DNA from: Betaproteobacteria bacterium | GTDB taxonomy: Bacteria; Pseudomonadota; Gammaproteobacteria; Burkholderiales; Burkholderiaceae_E | Assembly (NCBI GenBank): GCA_016868095.1 | Contig: VGHV01000099.1 | Location: forward strand, 1-8,036 | Length of the DNA: 8,036 bases | Reading direction: 5' to 3' | In this document: piece by piece, positions 1 through 4,784 of the stretch | Layout: each line of letters opens with the position of its first letter | How positions within the stretch are numbered: the stretch's first letter is position 1 | Position numbers and translations under genes: made by a program | The notes under the pieces: model-generated | What the model was told of the DNA's origin: nothing | The model's input: the letters and a program-made list of their open reading frames with translations, nothing else | Databases searched by the model: none

Positions 1-1
1 C

Positions 2-385
2 GGCGACCCTGGACTTGTATCCACAAACTTCGCCTCTGCCCTCGCTTTCTGGGTAAACTTTCTCAAACGTTGGCAGGAAGATCAAGTCATGTCGTCAATG
101 AATCATCCACCGGTACAAAAGGCACTCAATATGCTCAGGGCGATGAGTGCCGATGAGATTGAGCAGCAGTTTGCCTTTGAGCGCGAGCGTGCGCTTTTGA
201 TTGAGCAGATGGAGTTGCATGCGGCGAGGGCTGAGGGTGAAACTGCGGGGATCCTTAAAGGTGAAGCTGCTGGGATCCTTAAAGGTGAAGCTGCTGGGCT
301 CAAAAAGGCCTTAGCACGGCTGATCGCAAACGGCATGCCTGAAGATCAGGCTCGGCAGATACTTGGTTTGGTTGACAGTGAATAG
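2..385 (+). CDS. Rpn-family nuclease/transposase-like protein, C-terminal part (5' end outside the window)
   Basis: The reading frame is open from base 2 to the TAG at 383-385, so the gene enters from the left and about 127 codons are visible. The visible protein begins GDPGLVSTNFASALAFWVNF, continues with LKRWQED, and then a charged helical tail. This is the pattern at the C-terminal end of Rpn proteins (recombination-promoting nuclease, PD-(D/E)XK fold, often annotated as transposase). The tail has Gly every fourth residue (EGETAGILKGEAAGIL...), followed by a short terminal helix around ARLIANGMPEDQARQILGL. The catalytic PD-(D/E)XK core would lie upstream and is not visible, so this may be an intact gene or another truncated fragment. 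It stands 548 bases upstream of a near-identical copy. The family assignment is from recognition of these motifs; no search was run. Confidence 0.6.
   Translation, partial: GDPGLVSTNFASALAFWVNFLKRWQEDQVMSSMNHPPVQKALNMLRAMSADEIEQQFAFERERALLIEQMELHAARAEGETAGILKGEAAGILKGEAAGLKKALARLIANGMPEDQARQILGLVDSE
75..80 (+). promoter_or_regulatory. Weak internal ribosome binding site of Rpn copy 1 (AGGAAG)
   Basis: AGGAAG lies 8 bases before ATG 89, inside the longer Rpn reading frame. It differs by a single A (base 79) from the perfect AGGAGG in copies 2 and 3. The change turns a Glu codon (GAG) into GAA, so it is silent in the longer protein but should weaken internal initiation. Confidence 0.45.
89..385 (+). 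CDS. Predicted intragenic small Rpn C-terminal protein (RpnS-like antitoxin), copy 1
   Basis: A 98-codon ORF in the same frame as the longer Rpn frame starts at ATG 89, with AGGAAG at 75-80 as a plausible but imperfect ribosome site (8-base gap). In characterised Rpn systems the 3' end of the gene is also translated on its own. That small product, RpnS, binds and inhibits the full-length toxic nuclease, RpnL. This ORF matches such a product in size and layout: an N-terminal helical part (residues 1-47), a repeat helix with six glycines at 4-residue spacing (about 49-71), and a terminal amphipathic helix (about 72-95). The family relation is by recognition and internal initiation is an inference. 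If the full gene is intact upstream, this would be its paired antitoxin. If not, it is an orphan like copy 2. Confidence 0.5.
   Translation: MSSMNHPPVQKALNMLRAMSADEIEQQFAFERERALLIEQMELHAARAEGETAGILKGEAAGILKGEAAGLKKALARLIANGMPEDQARQILGLVDSE
248..295 (+). repeat. Two perfect 24-bp tandem repeats coding Gly-x-x-x repeats
   Basis: Bases 248-271 and 272-295 are identical (unit begins GGGATCCTTAAAGG and ends GCTGCT). Each encodes the eight residues GILKGEAA, which is two tetrads with Gly at every fourth position. The preceding codons (GGTGAAACTGCG, 236-247) are a diverged half unit. The unit length keeps the frame, so slippage changes only the length of the helix. Crystallised RpnS has a dimerising helix whose four-residue repeats vary in number between strains, and this matches that feature. 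Confidence 0.85.
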
Positions 386-548
386 GCAGCACCCACCGGG
401 ATAAGTTTCAATGGAGACAGACTTTCCAGTCCCTGTATGGGTGCTCCCCTGACTAGCTACTGCTTGGGTTCCGTACCTCACGAGACTCCAAGCGATGATG
501 AACGAGAGCAAGCCTACCCGCCCCCTAAGCAAGTCCTGAGGCTCGAAG
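386..548. other. Intergenic stretch with nested inverted repeats between Rpn copies 1 and 2
   Basis: No convincing gene was found here. The minus strand is open through it, but that frame runs back into the Rpn coding region and its protein is not recognisable. Two inverted-repeat groups stand out. The first pairs AGCACCCA (388-395) with TGGGTGCT (438-445), with possible inner pairing of 398-402 with 429-433 and 412-415 with 425-428. The second pairs GCTTGG (462-467) with CCAAGC (488-493). There is no run of T after either, so a standard intrinsic terminator is not supported. The stretch could be a structured RNA, the end of a lost mobile element, or unrelated sequence at the duplication junction. 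Confidence 0.4.
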
Positions 549-622
549 CGGCGACCCTGGACTTGTATCCACAAACTTCGCCTCTGCCCTCGCTTTCTGG
601 GTAAACTTTCTCAAACGTTGGC

Positions 623-628
623 AGGAGG
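623..628 (+). promoter_or_regulatory. Strong ribosome binding site of stand-alone Rpn copy 2 (AGGAGG)
   Basis: A perfect AGGAGG sits 8 bases before ATG 637. This decides the start: there is no other ATG in frame between the upstream stop (526-528) and 637, and the spacing is ideal. In a full-length Rpn gene the same bases code Gln-Glu-Asp, so the site is hidden inside the coding sequence. Confidence 0.7.
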
Positions 629-636
629 ATCAAGTC

Positions 637-966
637 ATGTCGTCAATGAATCATCCACCGGTACAAAAGGCACTCAATATGCTCAGGGCGATGAGTGCCG
701 ATGAGATTGAGCAGCAGTTTGCCTTTGAGCGCGAGCGTGCGCTTTTGATTGAGCAGATGGAGTTGCATGCGGCGAGGGCTGAAGGCGAGGCTGCCGGGAT
801 TCATAAAGGTAAAGCGCTTGGGCTTGAGGAAGGCGAGGCTGCCGGGATCCTTAAAGGCGAGGCTGCTGGACTCCAAATGGCCTTAACACGGCTGATCGCA
901 AGCGGCATGCCTGTGGATCAGGCTCGGCAGATACTTGGTTTGGATGAGTGCGACAAAGAGCCTTAG
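637..966 (+). CDS. Stand-alone small Rpn C-terminal protein (RpnS-like), copy 2
   Basis: A 109-codon ORF starts at ATG 637 behind AGGAGG (623-628, 8-base gap). The first 48 or so residues (MSSMNHPPVQKALNML… to …ARAEGE) are the same as in copy 1. Residues about 50-81 form the Gly-every-four repeat with eight glycines, two tetrads more than copy 1 and with a distinct IHKGKALGLEEGE insert. The end (LGLDECDKEP) also differs from copy 1 (LGLVDSE). No nuclease domain precedes it, because a stop lies 111 bases upstream in the same frame. It is either a free-standing antitoxin-like gene or a pseudogene fragment that happens to keep its frame. The intact frame, strong ribosome site and in-frame repeat change favour the former, but expression cannot be judged here. 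Confidence 0.65.
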   Translation: MSSMNHPPVQKALNMLRAMSADEIEQQFAFERERALLIEQMELHAARAEGEAAGIHKGKALGLEEGEAAGILKGEAAGLQMALTRLIASGMPVDQARQILGLDECDKEP

Positions 967-968
967 CC

Positions 969-1061
969 TCCACAAACTTCGCCTCTGCCTTTGCTTTTTG
1001 GATAAACTTTCTAAAACGTTGGCAGGAGGATCATGTTATGTGGTCAATGAATTTTCCACCC
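969..1061 (+). pseudogene. Third Rpn copy, about 90-bp remnant
   Basis: Starting 3 bases after the stop of copy 2, this stretch resembles bases 20-111 of copy 1. The frame beginning at 972 reads TNFASAFAFWINFLKRWQED, then HVMWSMNFPP, then unrelated residues to a TAG at 1083-1085. It carries more substitutions than copy 2 (for example CTTTT for CTTTC, and ATGTGG for ATGTCG), so it is older or less constrained. AGGAGG (1024-1029) and an ATG at 1038 are still present, but the helix-repeat region is gone. It ends about 27 bases short of the stop codon of the converging atuA-like gene. Confidence 0.75.
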
Positions 1062-1088
1062 CTTCGGTGTGCGCTGCCTTCATAGCGA

Positions 1089-3035
1089 TCATCCATTATT
1101 TGAAGCACTTGGTAGATATTGGCTTTGCGGCCTGTCAATCAGGCCCTGCCTGGGGCGCCAATCGTGCAGCATTCTAGGAGGACATGGCAACTGAGCCCCT
1201 AGCAGCACTTGGGCATAGGCCTTTGCAAGATTATCGGTATGTAACGATGCCATGCCACCACCGCCCAAGACCCCTTCGAGCATGATGTTCATGGCCCGAA
1301 TGCCCTCAAGAGGAAATCGACGGATACGGAGTGGTTGTCGGTGAGCAAATACGCGCCGCAGCATCGCTTCATCGACAGCAGCAAGTAACCAGGTTAAGTC
1401 CTCTTGCCGACGAACGATGAGTCCGATATTAGCGATATTGCCTTTGTCGCCCGATCGGCCATGAGCGAGCTCTAGTAACGTCAGCTTGGGCCAGTGGGGA
1501 TCCATCCAAGCCTTTGCAGCTGTGGCCGTCAGTCTGGCATCCACGCCCGCCTCAATCATCAAGTCCTGAGCACTATGTCGCCTCTCGACGGCTTGACGAC
1601 TGCCCAAGCGCTCCACCGCTAAGCGCGCCTCGTCCTGTTGAGTCGTACTATGGACACAAACTCCATCAATCATCACCTGTACTTGAATTTTTGATTTATC
1701 TTCTAGAAACGAGAACAAACGAATAACGGGACTTGGGCTTGGTCGTCCCTGGCCAAAGCCAGTTGTACCCGGCGCCATCGAGGTCGCTGCCGGAGCAAAT
1801 TCACGAGCAAAGAGCTCGAGGCTTTCCTTGGAAGTCGACTTCACTGCTATTTTTAGAACGACTTCACGCGTTTGGGTCGCACGGCTAAAAGGACCAAACA
1901 TTGCTTCGCTGCCAACAACTTCAACAAAGGTCTCGCTGTAGGGGGCCAAACCAAGTTGTTCCAGCATCCTCGAGGTTCGCCTAAGCAAAGCCTCTGCTGT
2001 TCTTTGTGCCTTTGCCTGAGCCTGCTCACCAGCAATCACAAGCAGTGCCTGGTTCTTCCAGCCATCGACCGCAGTCACGCTCACCTTGTACTGACTTGGT
2101 GCCTCTAACCCCCGCGCGCCTTCAACTCGAACCCGATCGAGTCCGCAGGCGCGAATACTCACTTTGGTCCAATCACAAATCACATCAGGAACCACGTAAG
2201 CGCCTGGATCACCTATTTCATAAAGCAACTGCTCGGAAACGGTCGCCGGGCTGATAAGCCCCCCCGTCCCTTCGGGCTTAAAAATCTCAAATGAGCCGTC
2301 AGCATATGCCTCCACCACGGGGAAGCCAATATTGTCCCAATCCGGAACGGTCTGCCAGTCGGTAAACAGACCCCCCGTACATTGCGCACCGCATTCAATC
2401 AAATGTCCAGCAAGCGTACCTTGAGCAAATCGATCGAGCATCGCGGCTGAAGGTTTCATTTGAACCGAGCGATGCCATCCGAATGCATGCATCATCGCCC
2501 CTAGCGTTACCGCAGAATCCACACATCGTCCTGTAATCACAATCTGGGCGCCTTGATCAAGCGCTCTGGCTATCGGCTCAGCGCCTAAGTAAGCATTAAT
2601 GCTTAATACGCGCTCAGGAAATCCTGAGCCGCTATACATTTCGCTTCGTTGCGATTCCCGAAACGATCCCTCAAAGTCCATCAAATCGTCGCCAATAACG
2701 CAGGCAAGCTTCACCGTCAGCCCTTGCTCACCAGCCAGGGCATTAATCGCGTCGACGCAAGCCTTGGGGTTGAGTCCACCAGCGTTTGAAATCACACGGA
2801 TACCACGATCAAGTATCGTCTTTAAGTGCTGCTTCAGGGTGATAGTGACAAAGTCAGCTGCATAGCCTGCCTGAGCCGACTTTGACTTTTGCGAGGCCAT
2901 AATGGACAGGGTGACCTCAGCCAAATAGTCAAATACCAAGAAATCGAGATCATTAACCGTCAAAAGTTGCGGTACCGCTGCGGCGGTGTCGCCCCAAAAG
3001 CCAGACGCCCCGGCGATACGAATGTGATTTTTCAT
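1089..3035 (-). CDS. atuA: AtuA-like DUF1446 protein with C-terminal AtuA ferredoxin-like domain
   Basis: The 648-residue product opens MKNHIRIAGASGFWGDTAAA, a hallmark of the acyclic terpene utilisation AtuA (DUF1446) family, with further typical motifs: VFDYLAEVTLSIM (35-46), VISNAGGLNP (81-90), ITGRCVDSAVTLG (167-179) and CTGGLFTDW (219-227). The DUF1446 domain covers about 4-450. A smaller AtuA-like ferredoxin-fold domain follows at about 516-615, marked by LLELAHGRSGDKGNIANIG. No signal peptide or membrane segment is evident, so it is likely cytoplasmic. AtuA proteins are encoded with geranyl-CoA carboxylase and are tied to growth on citronellol and geraniol, but the reaction is not established. 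The start is supported by the family's N-terminus, though no good ribosome site precedes it. It is transcribed away from the carboxylase operon, whereas in Pseudomonas atuA leads the operon. Confidence 0.88.
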   Translation of the reverse strand: MKNHIRIAGASGFWGDTAAAVPQLLTVNDLDFLVFDYLAEVTLSIMASQKSKSAQAGYAADFVTITLKQHLKTILDRGIRVISNAGGLNPKACVDAINALAGEQGLTVKLACVIGDDLMDFEGSFRESQRSEMYSGSGFPERVLSINAYLGAEPIARALDQGAQIVITGRCVDSAVTLGAMMHAFGWHRSVQMKPSAAMLDRFAQGTLAGHLIECGAQCTGGLFTDWQTVPDWDNIGFPVVEAYADGSFEIFKPEGTGGLISPATVSEQLLYEIGDPGAYVVPDVICDWTKVSIRACGLDRVRVEGARGLEAPSQYKVSVTAVDGWKNQALLVIAGEQAQAKAQRTAEALLRRTSRMLEQLGLAPYSETFVEVVGSEAMFGPFSRATQTREVVLKIAVKSTSKESLELFAREFAPAATSMAPGTTGFGQGRPSPSPVIRLFSFLEDKSKIQVQVMIDGVCVHSTTQQDEARLAVERLGSRQAVERRHSAQDLMIEAGVDARLTATAAKAWMDPHWPKLTLLELAHGRSGDKGNIANIGLIVRRQEDLTWLLAAVDEAMLRRVFAHRQPLRIRRFPLEGIRAMNIMLEGVLGGGGMASLHTDNLAKAYAQVLLGAQLPCPPRMLHDWRPRQGLIDRPQSQYLPSASNNG

Positions 3036-3063
3036 GGGTGGATGCTATGGTTCGTTGTGTCAA

Positions 3064-3076
3064 GTTTATTATTAAC
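3064..3076. promoter_or_regulatory. 13-bp imperfect palindrome, candidate operator in the divergent spacer
   Basis: GTTTATTATTAAC is symmetric at 10 of 12 arm positions around its central T (GTT-x-AT-T-AT-x-AAC). It lies in the 52-base gap between the divergent atuA-like and carboxylase genes and overlaps the candidate -10 box of the atuA-like gene. The Pseudomonas TetR-type repressor AtuR is known to bind 13-bp inverted repeats upstream of atuA. Whether this is an equivalent site is inference, and only one copy is visible. Confidence 0.35.
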
Positions 3077-3096
3077 GGTTTCGTTTTATGTTTGAA
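3068..3096 (-). promoter_or_regulatory. Candidate sigma70 promoter for the atuA-like gene
   Basis: On the minus strand, TTCAAA (bases 3096-3091) and AATAAT (3073-3068) are separated by 17 bases. They match the -35 and -10 consensus at 4 of 6 and 5 of 6 positions. The start of transcription would fall near 3061, giving a leader of about 25 bases. The -35 box lies just inside the start of the divergent carboxylase gene. A perfect TTGACA (3063-3058, minus) is also present, but no fitting -10 box lies between it and the ATG. Confidence 0.3.
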
Positions 3097-4716
3097 TCGA
3101 TGCTCCGCCTTGGTCATCCCAGTTTTGAATCGCGTAAACAAGCGATGTTAGGGACCATAGAACGATTGCGTGCCCTCGAAGCTCGCACCGTACAAAAATC
3201 ATCGTCGGCCAAAGCGCTTTTTGATAAGCGAGGTCAACTGTTGCCCCGAGAGCGTCTGGCCAGATTGCTCGATCCGGGCGCACCCTGGCTCGAGTTATCC
3301 ACGATGGCTGGTCTTGGCCTTGACCGAAGTGATCTTGAACAATCAGTGCCGGGAGGGGGGGTTATCACAGGGATTGGATTTGTCAGTGGCGTTCGAACCC
3401 TGATCAATATCAGCGATGCCGGTATCGATGCTGGAGCGATCCAGCATATGGGCAGGGAGAAGATATTGCGAGGCCAACAAATTGCGCTCCAAAACCGCCT
3501 GCCCTATTTGCAACTCATCGAATCGGCGGGCGCCAATTTGCTTCGCTATCAGGTCGAAGGCTTTGTTGAAGGCGGAAGGATATTTGCCAATCTGGCCCGA
3601 TTGTCTGCCGCAGGGTTGCCGGTGATTGCAATTGTGCACGGCGCATCGACGGCGGGCGGCGCATATATGCCAGGGCTTTCTGACTACGTCATTATGGTGA
3701 GAGGCCGGGCGAAGGCGTTTCTGGCTGGCCCTCCGCTCCTGAAGGCAGCCACAGGTGAAATCGCAAATGACGAAGAACTCGGCGGCGCTCAGATGCATAC
3801 CCAGGTGAGCGGTCTTGGCGAGTATTTGGCTGACGACGACGCCCAAGCGATCGGCATGGCTCGCAACTTGATGCAGCGGTTGGGTTGGCAGGGCAATGTT
3901 GATGGCCAGGCAAACCCGTGCACACGGTCGGGCTGGCTACCACCTCGTTATCCCAGCGAGGAGTTGATTGGCATCATGCCCGCTGATTTTCGTGAACCCA
4001 TCGATATGCGGGAAGTCATCATCCGCCTGATCGACGACTCCGATTTTCTCGATTTCCAGCCAGATTACGGGCCACAAACGCTGGTTGGCCACGCTGCCAT
4101 CGAAGGCTATCCCATCGGCATCATTACAAATAATGGGCCTATCGACATAGCCGGCAGCCACAAGGCCACCCACTTTATCCAAGCCTGTTGCCAGGCGCAG
4201 ATTCCCCTGCTTTATTTGCAAAACACGACCGGCTATATGGTGGGTAAGGCAAGCGAGCAAGCAGGCATGATCAAACATGGCTCCAAAATGATACAAGCTG
4301 TGGCCAACGCAAGCGTGCCATCGATCACCATCCACTGCGGGGCATCCTTTGGCGCTGGCAATTACGGCATGTGCGGCCGTGGTTTCGATCCGCGTTTTAT
4401 TTTCTCCTGGCCGCACGCAAAAACTGCAGTCATGGGTGCTGAACAGGCCGCAAAGACCATGCGTATCGTGGCCGAGGCAGGTGCGGCGAGAAAGGGTGAG
4501 GCAGTCGATAATGCGTCGCTACAAATCATGGAGCAAAAGATCATCGATAACTTCGAACGTCAGGCGGGCGCTTTTTATACCAGTGCCCGACTTTTGGATG
4601 ACGGTCTTATCGACCCGCGACATACACGACAAGTGCTGAGCTTTGTGCTGGCCACCTGTCGAGAAGAGGCGGCTCGCCAACTTCAGCCGATTCAATTTGG
4701 CGTTGCACGACCCTAA
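3088..4716 (+). CDS. atuC: Acyl-CoA carboxylase beta (carboxyltransferase) subunit, geranyl-CoA type
   Basis: The 542-residue product has the usual length for a beta subunit of methylcrotonyl- or geranyl-CoA carboxylase. It moves the carboxyl group from biotin to the gamma methyl of the enoyl-CoA in an alpha6-beta6 complex. The N-terminal crotonase-fold half holds ERLARLLDPG (55-64), ESAGANLLRYQ (145-155) and the oxyanion loop STAGGAYMPGLSDY (187-200). FLAGPPLLKAATGE follows at 211-224. The C-terminal half holds LQNTTGYMVG (377-386) and the second oxyanion loop CGASFGAGNYGMCGRG (417-432), and it ends QFGVARP. Gly162 precedes GRIF, where methylcrotonyl-CoA carboxylases have Phe, and GLSDYVIMVRGR resembles Pseudomonas AtuC more than LiuB. 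The start is bounded by an in-frame TAA at 3073 and ATG 3088 is the first start after it, but no clear ribosome site is seen. Carboxylation function is sure; geranyl-CoA specificity is likely. Confidence 0.9.
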   Translation: MFESMLRLGHPSFESRKQAMLGTIERLRALEARTVQKSSSAKALFDKRGQLLPRERLARLLDPGAPWLELSTMAGLGLDRSDLEQSVPGGGVITGIGFVSGVRTLINISDAGIDAGAIQHMGREKILRGQQIALQNRLPYLQLIESAGANLLRYQVEGFVEGGRIFANLARLSAAGLPVIAIVHGASTAGGAYMPGLSDYVIMVRGRAKAFLAGPPLLKAATGEIANDEELGGAQMHTQVSGLGEYLADDDAQAIGMARNLMQRLGWQGNVDGQANPCTRSGWLPPRYPSEELIGIMPADFREPIDMREVIIRLIDDSDFLDFQPDYGPQTLVGHAAIEGYPIGIITNNGPIDIAGSHKATHFIQACCQAQIPLLYLQNTTGYMVGKASEQAGMIKHGSKMIQAVANASVPSITIHCGASFGAGNYGMCGRGFDPRFIFSWPHAKTAVMGAEQAAKTMRIVAEAGAARKGEAVDNASLQIMEQKIIDNFERQAGAFYTSARLLDDGLIDPRHTRQVLSFVLATCREEAARQLQPIQFGVARP

Positions 4717-4772
4717 AGGATTCGCTAAAGATCCCCTGGTATTCGCTGCAAGAACCTAACGCATAAAAACCC

Positions 4773-4776
4773 GGAG
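4773..4776 (+). promoter_or_regulatory. Ribosome binding site of the acyl-CoA dehydrogenase gene (GGAG)
   Basis: GGAG lies 8 bases before ATG 4785 in a 68-base gap after the beta-subunit stop. The gap shows no hairpin-plus-T-run, so readthrough from the upstream gene is plausible. ATTCGCT occurs twice in it (4720-4726 and 4741-4747), with no evident role. Confidence 0.6.
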
Positions 4777-4784
4777 CCAAACCC

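Larger units (their letters stand above)
549..966 (+). repeat. Second, truncated copy of the Rpn 3' region
   Basis: Bases 549-782 match 1-234 with only one difference (G627 against A79). Similarity resumes after the variable repeat tract and continues to the end of the gene. In the coding frame, sequence runs open from just after a TAA at 526-528 (…EARSGDPGLVSTNF), so the nuclease-coding part is absent and the frame is closed upstream. The left edge of the duplication cannot be fixed because copy 1 meets the window edge. Since the similarity reaches base 1 of the window, the repeat may extend further left in copy 1. Confidence 0.85.

Noticed and set aside
248..295. CRISPR-like reading of the 24-bp repeats
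   Set aside because: The units are directly adjacent with no spacers and lie in frame inside a coding region.
311..574. 87-codon minus-strand ORF across the end of Rpn copy 1 and the following spacer
   Set aside because: It has no recognisable motif, and about a third of it reads antisense to the Rpn coding region. It looks like chance openness.
1057..1069. Small hairpin CACC-CCTTC-GGTG as a terminator for the atuA-like gene
   Set aside because: The stem is only 4 bp and no T-run follows in the direction of transcription.
935..1177. 80-codon plus-strand ORF over the third Rpn remnant and the atuA 3' end
   Set aside because: It overlaps the end of copy 2 in another frame, runs antisense into atuA, and is not the frame that carries the Rpn residues.
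3058..3063. Perfect TTGACA on the minus strand as the atuA -35 box
   Set aside because: A -10 box at 16-18 bases would fall in GC-rich sequence touching the ATG, with no match. The TTCAAA/AATAAT pair fits better.
3343..3846. 167-codon minus-strand ORF inside the beta-subunit gene
   Set aside because: It is antisense to conserved carboxyltransferase sequence and its Cys/His-rich product is unlike any known family. It is a shadow of the coding strand.
3937..4416. 159-codon minus-strand ORF inside the beta-subunit gene
   Set aside because: Same reason: it mirrors the strongly conserved second half of the carboxyltransferase and has no start signal.
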